Below are positions 8,583 through 18,149 of a stretch of DNA of 18,974 nt, piece by piece (within the stretch, counting starts at the first letter, position 1; each line of letters opens with the position of its first letter). Origin of the DNA: Coprinopsis marcescibilis (lineage: Eukaryota > Basidiomycota > Agaricomycetes > Agaricales > Psathyrellaceae); contig ML210494.1 in assembly GCA_004369085.1 (NCBI GenBank), forward strand, positions 1-18,974, read 5' to 3'. Under the pieces are notes generated by a model. That model saw only the letters and a list, made by a program, of their open reading frames with translations. It was not told where the DNA came from and did no database searches. Position numbers and translations under genes: made by a program.

Positions 8583-11449
8583 ATGGCCGACCCCACGTTT
8601 CCCGTCAGACTTTACACCCTCGAGGAGTTTGTCGAACGCGCCGCCGACCTTTTTGGGGAGGGAGATGTCATCAGATTCGTCAACTTCGTCCTCACCGGAA
8701 TCCTCGACGGCGAGCAGGCGGCGCTCAACTGCGCTCCAAACCGAATGAATGTCCAGAACCGGGGCCTATTTGCCACCTCGCAAGACTTGGACTCTCTGCT
8801 CGGTATAAGCAGCCAGATTCGATGCCACTCGGAGATAACTATCTATCCTGTCCCCAAGCACGAAGACAGTCTCAAGAAGAACTTACGTATTACCCACACC
8901 ATGTGGATTGATGTAAGTTTATGGTGTTAAATATTAAGCGCACGACCAACAACTAATGGACGTTTAGGGAGCCGAAACACCCGTGCCGTTACACCAGATT
9001 CCCAACGTAGGCCTGGGCAACTGGCGGGGAACCAACACCCTTATCCGTGTCTTCTTCCCTTCCCTTCACAGTCCAACACGTCGCTCGCATCATCTAACTA
9101 AGGAGGAAGAAGTCGCTTTCGTCAACCTCGGCATGATACCAGCTCTTCGTGAGCTTTTGGAACACCGGGGTACTGGGATAGCGCTCGACCATCGCGCAGA
9201 GACATTTCGCGCACGCCTGAGGAGCGGCCGGTTTGCGTTTGGGTCTAACATTCTGCCCGAATGGCTAGCGGGGCAGCTCGGGGATAAGCTCAGGGAGACA
9301 CTTGCTCAGAATGGAGTTGAGTGGGGCGCGGATTTATTCTTTCTTCACCAGATCCGAGGCGTCAAAAACGGCACCTACCATAGTCCTCTCGGTACCGACG
9401 ATAGCCTGGCTGCGACGCGCCAGTTTCTGACCGACTACTCGCTCGACTACGACGAATTGGATGATGCGGTGGCGAGTGACGATGGGGTTGAGGCGTGGTG
9501 GGTAGACGTGGGGCTTGAGGTGTCGTCGTGGATGGAGGATAAAGCGATCTGCCCGGATAGCGACCTGCACGCAAAGCTCGTCGGGGCTGTTCTCGACATT
9601 TCTCTCGCTCAAGCCTCTCGCATTACAGCTATGTCTAGCTCGGGATATCATCGAGATCCGGCTGCGGGTCTCACTGGAGCGGCGGGCTTCCGCCTCACCC
9701 CCCCGCGCACGCAGCGCGGTCGACACGAAGTCACGTATATGCAGGTTTACCTCACCGAGAAGGCGCATACTTACTCTCCGGAGGGCAGGACCTTTGGCAA
9801 GTCCATCACCCCCCTCGATCTCTTCCACGGCAAGGGCGAAGCATTCATTTCAGAGCTTTACAGGATCTTTAAGCTTGCATCGGATTCTGCTCAGTCAGCC
9901 ACTCGCATAGAGTGCCGCGTGCCTCTCTGGAAGGCGCACAAGCTCTATGTCAACATTGAAAAGGCCAGTCTCGTCGACAGTTTCCTCTTATATCCGAGGA
10001 AGGTGTGGTGGTACGTGATATCCCCTATGTACATTCGCCCATTTGCTGATTGTCTTGGGGCTTATCAGGGACTTTCGGGCGTGGCGAGCTCTGGCCCTCA
10101 AATACCCTATTGGGTGGCAGGTGGAGGGCCCGCCTGCCGAGAGAACTCGCGAATCTGCGCTGCAGCTGACCGCCGCCGCCGCCTGGCTGATGAATGGGCT
10201 CGTCTCGACTCCGGATCTCGGTCCTTCGTATCGGGAGCTTTGTGAGGTTGTCCTGCCTCGCGCTCGTCGCGACGAGGTGTACAAGCAGGACCTGCTTTAC
10301 CCAATCAAGCTGATACATCCAGCAGAGGAGGAAGAAGAGTCCGACTCCGATAGATCCCGTTCGCCATCGCCCAACCCAGACCAAGACCACGATACCGACG
10401 AAGACATAGGCTTTGCAACTCCCGCGTGCCATCGAGGTGTTCAACGAGCGCGGCAGAATGTCGATGTTGCGGAGCCATGCTCCATTGTGCGCCCCGGCGA
10501 TCTCATACCTCGTGCGCCGTTTGGAGTCATATTCCTGCGCCAGCTTCGACGTGACGCCCCTCCGGTTCCCCGCTTTCAAGACAAAGGTCTGTTTCTCAGC
10601 GAGGCGTCGTTTGTGTACCTGTTCAAGAAGAAAAAGGACGAACTCCGGGCGGCCCTCGACAAATCTCGACTCTCCAAGCCAGCGCATCCAGATCGCCTCA
10701 AGAACAAAGTCCTACAGCCGCTTCGACCCGTTCCCGAGGCAGCCAACCTTGTCGGGTTCAATTTGGAAGCAGAAGGCATGACCGTAGATCCTACCCCGCA
10801 CGACTACGGCTCCGATCTCAGCGACGCGGAGTGGAACGATCCGGAGGAAGAAGACTCCCCAGGTCTTGACTCGGCACTCGAGGCCATTTGTAACCAATTT
10901 CTTTTCGATCTCATCAATGTCAGTCCCAATCGAAAGGGTGCGCTTCGAGAGCCTTACTGCCTCCTCAAGAAGAACGGCGGTCTCGACAACATCGACATAT
11001 CTCTCTACCGCAATCGCTTTTTGGGGGAGATCTTCGACGACGTTCAGTGGTGCAAAGGATCGCGGGCGGAGTGGCGCAGGGTATTTGACCATTTATTCAC
11101 GCCCAAGGGTGTTACCAAGACTGGTCCGCTCCAGAACTACGAGAAGACAAGGTACTATCCGATGTGGAAGGATTTGATTGAACGGGCGTCGAGCGATGTT
11201 GCGAAGGCGGCAAGTGATGCAATGTGGAAGGTATTTAAAACTCTGGAGTGGGTCCCTTACGCCGAGTCAAAGCGTATCTGGAATACTCGGTGCGATCAAG
11301 GTGGTTTCAGCAAGAGCGGTGGAAATGATCCTAGCCAGCCGGCTCCTCGCATTCTCGTTCGTCGCATTCCCAGATGGGTGAGTTGGAGCCAACCATTTCA
11401 GCGGTTTTTATCTGATCATGTCGATTTTCAGCACAGAGAGCGTGACTGA
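8583..11449 (+). CDS. unrecognised 899-aa protein, 4 exons
   Basis: Exons 8583-8912, 8968-10010, 10069-11377 and 11432-11449 give 2700 nt in one open frame ending TGA. Introns are 55, 58 and 54 nt with GTAAGT, GTACGT and GTGAGT donors. The start ATG sits in CCATGG, the first ATG after the TATA box. I recognise no domain. Visible traits: a Trp-rich WWVDVGLEV segment at about 286-294; a KKKK stretch (FKKKKDEL) at about 641-648; an acidic/serine run EEEEESDSDRSRSPSP near 543-560; a second acidic stretch near 704-723; and a C-terminal block with regularly spaced Trp (EWRRVFDHLF, MWKDLIERA, MWKVFKTLEWVPY, RIWNT). No signal peptide or membrane segment is evident. The C-terminal block vaguely recalls multicopy uncharacterised Agaricomycete proteins; that is memory, not a search. 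Divergent pairing with the SNF2-like gene hints at shared regulation only. Confidence 0.85.
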
Positions 11450-12740
11450 AGAAGGTTAGTGACCACCACAGTACGCGATATTCGAGCGTATGCATATCTC
11501 TGCTCTCGTGTGGCCTCCTTGTTCCCTGCATCTGTTATCATAAGTGTCTGCTCATTATTGTGTTCGCACGCCTGTGTATGTCATGTCTGGTATTGCTTCC
11601 AGTTCCTATGTAACCCTGCTTAAAATATAAATGCCTGTACTACGAACCAAGATACGAAATATGCGATATGTTTGAGGCCACGGGAAGTGTAAAACTGGAG
11701 CAACAAAACAACATCGCGGACGTGAGGTGACTCTACGACTCACGAATCCCGTCTTTCTTACCACAGGGGCAAATAAGCCGGAATCGTCGAATGAGTATTG
11801 TCATTGTGATTCGTCGAACCATGTCTACTCTATCATCAGGGGTGGGGTTTTCAACTGAATTGCCCGGGCGTGACGCGACCATCAGAGCGGTGCCTACTAC
11901 ATTCCCAGTTAACTAACCCAGATAAATTCCTCGAATGAAGGCATTTGGTGCATAGCACCTGCCATACGTCCTTGAAAACACCGGTCCTAGCGCGTATATC
12001 GTTGGACGCCGATATTCTGTGGCGAGGATGAGGAGTCCATGTGATTCGACGAGTCACACATATTAAACGAACATGCATCGCATACGTTGGGCAGTATATC
12101 AGCGAGTGGTGTTGGGCGTTCTTGAATCGAGGTTTGTGAGTATATGTGATTCGATGAGTCATGTTTGAAGGGCATACATCATACATCTCGTCGTACCGTC
12201 GTACCCTCGCTTCCATAGACGAGCACATCGAAATTCGGAAATAGGCGCAGTGTCTGGTCTGCGCGCTTCATTCGCAACGTAGTTTCAGAGCTTATACGAG
12301 ATACGTTGCCTAATATCTGCTCCATTGCAGCGTGTGTATTTCCTTAGTCAACAGCCATAACGATAGTGAGCATGCAAGGCGTTCCTGCTCAACTCGTAGC
12401 TCATAACCATAAAAGTAAGGACGGCCTACGATTCGTCTGACAAGGCGATACAAAATATGAATAGGGGTGCTGAATGCAAAAATAAGACCGCAGACACTCC
12501 ATAGGTCCTTAAAAACATGGGCGCTTAAAATGAGCAGAGAGAGACGAGCGTCTCTACGAGCTTTGATCGTGTCTCAGACTCTATAAAACCTGAAGGGCCT
12601 TGAAGGGAAGTAGTTCGACGACTCACGCCTCATTTTAATTGTGCCAACCCTTCCGTTGCTAAGGCCGGTGAGAATCCCTTTGATGGCAAGACATTAGTTA
12701 CAATCGTGGAAATCGAGCGTCCGAAGGAGGAACAGCTGTC
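11450..12740. other. 3' flank of the plus-strand gene and gene-poor DNA
   Basis: The first 200 bases should hold the 3' untranslated region; AAAATATAAATG near 11622-11633 is an A-rich word that could act in polyadenylation. No gene is supportable after that. Palindrome-family members appear at 11727-11743 (GTGACTCTACGACTCAC), 11806-11822, 12041-12057 (GTGATTCGACGAGTCAC), 12146-12162 and 12611-12626. They are spaced irregularly and not embedded in an obvious tandem unit. A block near 12671-12690 (GAATCCCTTTGATGGCAAG) recurs with slight change at 18486. Confidence 0.5.
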
Positions 12741-12758
12741 ATCAGCTGCTTCTAGTCA

Positions 12759-13493
12759 GTGATTCGAGGAGTCACAACTGTTGATTCAACAATCAGAAGA
12801 ACCCGAAAGGCTTGGAAATCGTACTTCCAAGTGAGGAGCAACTATCTGCGCTGTCAAAGTAGCCTCTTTTGTGAATGCGTACAGAGCGAGTGAGTCGACG
12901 AGTCACAGCTGTTGAATAGCCGCCTCTGTACGTGCCTACAAAGCGAGTGAAACTGAATAAGGTGGAAATCTGACTTCAGAGCGAGGAGAAACACTATCTT
13001 CGCTGTTCAAGTAGCTTCTTCTGTGGGTGCCTACAGAGCAGGTGCGTCGACGAGCCACAACCTTTGAATAGCCGCTCCTGTAAGTGCCTACAGAGCGAGT
13101 GATTCGACGAGTCACAGCTATTGATTCAACAATCAGAAGACCCCGAAAGGCGTGGAAAACTTGCTTCCGGACTGGAGCAACTGACTTCGCTGTCAGAGCA
13201 GCCGCTTCTGTGAACGCGTACAGAGCGAGTGAGTCGACGAATCACAGCTGTTGAATAGCTGCTGCTTCTGTGGGTGCCTGCAGAGCGAGTGCATCGACGA
13301 GCCACAACTTTTGAATAGCTGCTCCTGTAAGTGCCTACAGAGCGAGTGATTCGACGAGTCACAACTGTTGATTCAACAATCAGGAGAACCCGGAAGGGCG
13401 TGTAACGCTTGCTTCCGAACTGGAGCAACTGTCTTCGCTGTTAAAGTAGCTTCTTAGGTTGGTGCCTACAGAGGGAGTGCGTCGACGAGTCAC
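12759..13493. repeat. palindrome array I, higher-order unit of about 247 bp
   Basis: Palindromes start at 12759, 12890, 13042, 13099, 13229, 13289, 13346 and 13477. The set 13042/13099/13229 reappears as 13289/13346/13477, an offset of 247-248 bases, giving a three-palindrome unit with internal spacings of about 57-60 and 130. Flanking words repeat with the palindrome: CAGAGCGA just before it, then CAACTGTTG or CAGCTGTTGA, and the block ATTCAACAATCAG, GAACCCGGAAGG, CTTCGCTGT. The 12759/12890 part is an older or rearranged copy with about 90 extra bases before 13042. Confidence 0.85.
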
Positions 13494-14050
13494 AGCCTTT
13501 GAATGCCCGCCTCTGCTAGCCCTTGAGTCACAACTGTTGACCCAACCAGCAGGAGAAACCGAGTAACTTACGCATGAGAAAGTGTTCCCCGCAGGTCCCT
13601 TCATTTCAGCGCGAAGGGAACGCGATGTAAGCAGGGTAAGCAAGGTAAACCGCTGAGCAGGTGGTATAACTAAACCTTCCCCCAGTGAGGACCCAGTAGG
13701 AGGTGACTCGACGACTGCTTCATTCCTTTAAAGTCGTAAGGCTTCATCCATGCGCGCGCGAGGCCTACGGAACATCATTTTGGTGCAGTCTCAAACATAG
13801 CGAGAGTAAAAGAACGGACGGACCTGTATCTTGTGGGTGGCGTGCGTGGGCTAGTTGGTGTGCCTGCCCATGAAGGGATGTCTAGACATACCTCGTCTAA
13901 TCATGGCACTTAGGAAAACACAACGTACGCTGGGTGCTTCTCAGCCCCACCAGTCAAGATGCGTACGCCGTTTGGCGGTTGTCTCGACGTTATTCTTCGA
14001 CGAACCATGGCTTATCAGCGGCACCTCGTACTTGTCCCCGGACGCGAGAA
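13494..14050. other. gene-free spacer between palindrome arrays
   Basis: No coding gene is supportable. Broken palindrome members occur near 13524 (only GAGTCAC left), 13703-13718 (GTGACTCGACGACTGC) and 13992-14009 (TTCTTCGACGAACCATG). A few purine-rich GTAAG/GGTAAG words near 13627-13650 have no recognisable function. Confidence 0.4.
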
Positions 14051-14106
14051 TGTCAAGACGTGACTCGTCGAAACAACAAATATCGCTGGAGTCCTCGCAT
14101 CGCATG

Positions 14107-14640
14107 TCAACGTACGCAAGGGAGAGACTATATAGACATGACTCGACGAACCATGTCTTATCACCGGCACACACTATTCAAGCTACGTACATGGCATTTG
14201 GCAAGGATTCACAATGATTCGTCGAATTATGTCGTATGAGCGGCACGCACCATTCAACACGATTCCGGGCATGATTTAGACGCAACGCACAGAAGGGAGA
14301 GCATATATAGACATGACTCGTCCACTCATGTCATATGAGCGGCACGCACCATTCAAGCTATGTATATGGCACTTGACAGGGATCCATGGACATGATTCGT
14401 CGAATCATGTCGTATGAGCGGCACACACCATCCAACGTTTAGGCTCAACGTACGGAAGGGAGAGAATATATAGGCATGTACATGGCACTTGGCAGGGATT
14501 CATGGACATGATTCGTCGAATCATGTCTTATGACCTCCACAACAATCAAGGTACGTATATGCCACTAAGCAAAGATTTCGTCGAATCATGTCTTATGGCC
14601 GGCAAACATCTAGACATGATTCGACGAATCATGTCTTATA
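14107..14640. repeat. palindrome array II with TATATAG element
   Basis: Units of about 165-175 bp contain CAACGTACGGAAGGGAGAG or a close variant followed by TATATAG (14107-14134, 14282-14310, 14447-14473). This leads into CATGACTCG-type palindromes in the first two. Then come the words CATGGCACTTGGCAGGGATTC, a palindrome of form CATGATTCGWCGAATCATG, and TATGAGCGGCACGCACCATTCAA. Clear palindromes lie at 14138-14156, 14213-14231, 14312-14330, 14391-14409, 14507-14525 and 14615-14633. In this array the arms extend outward, for example GACATGATTCG then CGAATCATGTC. Confidence 0.85.
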
Positions 14641-14741
14641 AACGGCACAAATCACGGAAATCCTGTGCTCCGAATACGAGGATATTACTCAAGACGACGT
14701 CACTCGTTGAAACCTGTCTTGTCACCGGCACACAGGGAGGT

Positions 14742-14901
14742 ATTCGTAAGACACGATTCGTCGAATCATGTCTTATTACCTGCACAACGTACGAGTCCTG
14801 ACCCCCGGATACGAATATCAAAGTCAACTGTGAGTCTTGGGTGCTTTGTCGTCCAATCACCATCCAGTAGGTGCATGTTCTACAGTAATTCGACGAATCA
14901 C
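14742..14901. repeat. isolated long palindromes beyond array II
   Basis: At about 14747-14775 a 29-base palindrome reads TAAGACACGATTCG, T, CGAATCATGTCTTA, with one mismatched pair. A further member, GTAATTCGACGAATCAC, lies at 14885-14901 and is followed by ATCTTA. The TAAGACATG...CATGTCTTA outer arms match the array II subtype. Confidence 0.75.
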
Positions 14902-14914
14902 ATCTTAGCAAGAT

Positions 14915-15860
14915 CGATCAGATAGGGGAGGTTCAATTAACATACAAGGAACGTACATGCTCTCTGACAGACTTGCTCGACAGTCTGATAACGTTTGTCA
15001 CTCTCGTCGATTGGATGTGCAACAGCGACACGGGTTGATGTCTAGCAAAGGTCACGTCGTGACCTACGGGAGCTGAACTTGGGGCCTCATACACGGTATT
15101 GTGTGGATTTGTGTAGATGTGATTCCTGGAGCCATATATTATCGAAGCCAGGTAATGGAGTATGGGGTGCCGACGTGACTCACCGAAGTTGGGGCGCTTC
15201 AGACACATTATTGTGTTGATGTAGTTCCCCGAATCACGTATTATAGAAGTTAGGTACTGTAGTATGGGGGGCTCTGAACGTTTCATATCAGGGCTAGACT
15301 TGGGGTTTTCACACGGCTGGTGCTCGTATATATAATATTCGCGCCAACCTTGTACAGTGGCTCGAAGAATCACTGCGCACGGTGGGCGCGCAGGTATCAC
15401 AGCGCGCCTTGGGGCTTTCACGCGGCTGGCATTCGTATATAAGTCCGCCAACCGTGTACAGTGGCTCGAGGAACCACTGTACATGGTGGCGGGCGCTCGT
15501 TGTGGGCTTAGGTACGAGCGCAATAGATATACTTCCATACGAGTGAGATGAGCGCGAGGTGAGCAGACATTGCTAAGCATAAGTGATGATATTCAATGAT
15601 GCCCGCTGGAGTGTCGATGGGTCCATCAAGGTCAGTAGCATGTAGCCGCCAGTAACATGCGGGTGATATGACGACTCACCAGGGTAATGTACGGGTGCAT
15701 CACTTAGAGCTTTGACGGATGATAGTGTTTCACCTGTACACGGGCGCTCAATAGATTAGACGTAATTTGTTCCACCCCATACCTCTCATACTGATTGTAG
15801 TAAGTCTTCCTCATTCGAAATCGAATTGTAATGAGTCATTGAATGGCTCGAAGCAATTGA
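14915..15860. other. gene-free region with degraded palindromes
   Basis: A 215-residue minus-strand frame (14933-15580) runs through here. It crosses the 110-bp tandem duplication and several palindromes and has no recognisable domain, so I do not call it a gene. Degraded palindrome members occur near 15119-15135, 15213-15239 and 15662-15678 (GTGATATGACGACTCAC). Words such as TTGGGG(C/T)TTTCACACGG and TATTGTGTTGATGT recur. Confidence 0.45.
15298..15490. repeat. 110-bp tandem duplication with TATA-like box and palindrome
   Basis: Copy one begins with CTTGGGGTTTTCACACGG (15299) and copy two with CTTGGGGCTTTCACGCGG (15408), an offset of 109-110. Each then has a CGTATATA run, CCGCCAACC or CGCCAACC, and GTACAGTGGCTCGA. 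In copy two the palindrome is 29 bases long (15455-15483), with arms TGTACAGTGG and CCACTGTACA around CTCGAGGAA. In copy one the right arm reads GAATCACTGCGCACGG and pairs poorly at its outer end. Confidence 0.85.
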
Positions 15861-15867
15861 TCCGCCG

Positions 15868-16662
15868 GTGATTCGACGAATCACCAGAACATACTCGCTC
15901 TGCTGGCGCCTTGAGTGACCGTCAATCAACAATAAACGTCGCAAGTGACTCTGGGGATTCGTCGCAGGTGATTCGGCGAATCGCCAGAGGGATACTCATT
16001 CAATTGGTGTCCCGCGAGTCGCAAGTGAACATTCAACCAGTGATTCGACGAGTCACCAGAGGCTACAGGCTCAACTTATATCTCGCCAGTGATACACAGA
16101 TGATTCGAAGAACAACCAAAACGTATTCGCTCAGCTGGTGCCTCCCAAATGATCAATCAAGTCGTGAATGACAAGTATACAGGTGATTCGACGAATCACC
16201 AGAACACTTTCGCTCAGCTGGTACCCCCGCGAGCATTCGGGCAATGAATGGCAAGTGTGATCAACTGATGATTCGATGGTACCCCCGTGAACGTTCAGGC
16301 AGTGGATGGCAGCTGTGTTCAACCGTGATTCGACGAATCACCGTAGAATACTCGCTCAGTTGGTGTATTGCCAGTGATCTACCGGTGATTTGACGAATCA
16401 CCAGGACATGTCCGCTCAGCTGGTAGCCTCTTGAGTGACCAGGAGCAACCGGTAGAACATTGTGACTTGCAAGCGATCCACTGGTGATTTGTCGCTCAGC
16501 TGGTGGCTCGCAAGTGATCCACTGGATGATACTTGTTCAACTTGTTCATCTAGTGGCTCGCAGGTAGTGCACTGATGATTCGTCGCATCACCGGAGTATA
16601 GCCTACAATACTCGCTCAGTCTGTGGCTCGTGAGTGACCCACCGGGTGATTCGACGAATCAC
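15868..16662. repeat. palindrome array III
   Basis: Exact GTGATTCGACGAATCAC occurs at 15868-15884, 16183-16199, 16325-16341 and 16646-16662. Near copies lie at 15968, 16040, 16385 and 16575, with broken ones near 16101, 16270 and 16484. The flanking unit is CACCAGAACA...TCGCTCAGCTGGTG or CTGGTACCCCCG, then GCAAGTGATC-type words ahead of the next palindrome. In the better copies the symmetry extends to GGTGATTCGACGAATCACC. Spacing ranges from about 55 to 140 bases, so units have been lost or fused. Confidence 0.85.
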
Positions 16663-16854
16663 CAGAGGTTAGTCACTGCACTGGTGTCTCAAAGGCCAGG
16701 GTAAGGACTATTTAGCCGTGACGTGCAATTGTAATACTTTAGCGCAGTACATTCTGAATACTGACCTCCTCATAGTATGATTTTGATTCGTGGGCGCTTA
16801 ATTGCGAAGGAAGCTCGATTAATGGGAAGGTCTTCATATTGTGAGAATAGCCGA

Positions 16855-18140
16855 GGTCGTGCTGTGAGATGGAGGTGATTCATCGACTCACGTCTGGCTT
16901 AAAGCAGCTGGCTTCTGAATGAATCAGCGGCTAAGGATCCCAAACACAACGTGAAGGGCATCAGGTAAAGGTGGGTGAGTCGACGAACCACTCAAAACTA
17001 TTAGCCAATCTTCCTCGCGATGGGAGCGGCCACTTGCCGATCGAGCATCGATCACCATCAGCTTATCTGGAGACAGCAGCTTCTGAATCCAAGCGAAACG
17101 GTGGTGGCAGTGTCAAACGAGCAAGGTAGTAAATACCCCCAGGGGTATAATAAAATCATTCCAGCTGCTGGAAGTTTCGGCAAGCTATTGGGTTAGGGCA
17201 TTCGTTAAATCACTGTAGCTTATGTGTAGCGCGACTAAGGGAGCTTTTGCGCATTGGCGCTTAGTACAAATAGCATGATTATACGGAAGGAGCAGTTGGT
17301 TGGGAGCTGTGAGCAAGACGTGGCTCGTCGAATCACGTTTGGCTCAAAGCAGCTCTGTTCGCCACAAATCAACGGCTGTTGTCAGTGGCTTCTTCTCTTC
17401 TTCTCCCATTGCGGGGATGATTGGCTAGTGTTGTAGTGGTTCGACGAGTCACCCACCGGTATTGAAAGCCTTTCCCGCTGTGCTCGGGTGCTTAGCTGCT
17501 CGAGTCCCGTCAAGGGCTGGATAAAAATTTCAGAGAGTTGGCGAGGTCGGGCTGAGAGCTGGGGCTGACTCGTCGACTCACGTCTGGCACAAAGTAGCTG
17601 TCTTCTGAAGGAATCAACGTCCTGTCAGTCTCCAGACAACTGAGAAACCCGCTGATGGTGATCGATGCTCGATCGGGAAGTGGCCTCTCCCGTTGCGAGA
17701 GAGATTCAATCGGTTGATACTGTTGAGTGGTTCGTCGACTCACCCAACCGTATTGCATGTCATTCCCACTGTATTCGGGATCCGTAGCTTCTGGATTCAA
17801 GCGAAACGATGGCAGCGGTTCCTAACGGTCCCAGGAGTAAATGCCGACCTATAACGAGATCATTTGAGCTCCTGTAAAATGCGTCGGCGAACCGTTGGGT
17901 TATGTATATCGCAGACTCATCCTGTATATCATGTTAATTCTGGTGTAGGCGGTTAAGGCAGCTTTGGCGCATGGGCGCTTATATCGTCAAATGTGAAAGA
18001 AGCACAGTTGGTCGGGAGCTGTGAATGGCAGAGGGTTGCTGTGAGTGAGACGTGGCTCGTCGACTCACGTCTGGCTCAAAGCAGGCCTCTTCTCCACAAA
18101 TCAACGGCTGTTGGCGGTTTCCAGCCGGCTGAGGATCCCG
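16855..18140. repeat. diverged tandem duplication of about 700 bp
   Basis: Two copies are recognisable by matching landmarks in the same order: CGAGGTCG..CTG with CGACTCACGTCTGGC at 16855-16930 and 17545-17620; AGCTTCTG(A/G)AT(C/T)CAAGCGAAACG at about 17079 and 17787; TTGGGTTA, TTGCGCAT(T)GGCGCTTA and GGGAGCTGTGA, then a palindrome and CACAAATCAACGGCTGTTG, at about 17190-17385 and 17898-18115. Offsets grow from about 690 to 732, so small insertions have accumulated. Palindrome members sit at 16875, 16975, 17320, 17436, 17565, 17727 and 18052. No coding frame is shared between the copies. Confidence 0.8.
16935..17783. repeat. inverted segment pair inside the 700-bp duplication
   Basis: Block 16935-17074 is the reverse complement, with divergence, of 17628-17783. 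One end carries GGATCC and the other CTGGAGAC/GTCTCCAG. Between them a 51-base core (17012-17062 against 17651-17701) matches at about 45 positions, and TGAGTGGTTCGTCGACTCACCC is shared across the palindrome, apart from its ends. The sequences on both sides of the block are in direct orientation in the two duplicates, so only this segment of about 140-155 bp is flipped. Confidence 0.8.
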
Positions 18141-18149
18141 CTGATGGTG

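Noticed and set aside
13126..13643. Minus-strand open frames with repeating TRRITRSVGTYRSS-like residues
   Set aside because: The residues are a translation of the palindrome array I units; there is no start context, no domain and no splice structure.
13855..14239. Overlapping plus-strand open frames of 101-120 residues
   Set aside because: Overlapping frames through palindrome repeats with no shared protein pattern; not supportable as genes.
14933..15580. A 215-residue minus-strand open frame
   Set aside because: It runs through the 110-bp duplication and several palindromes and has no recognisable domain; it is likely a chance frame in repeat DNA.
12759..16662. CRISPR-like array
   Set aside because: Repeats are regularly palindromic but spacers are themselves repeated, lengths vary widely, no cas genes are present, and the gene structure is fungal.
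16855..18140. DNA transposon with terminal inverted repeats
   Set aside because: The inverted blocks are internal to a direct duplication, there is no transposase frame and no target-site duplication that I can point to.
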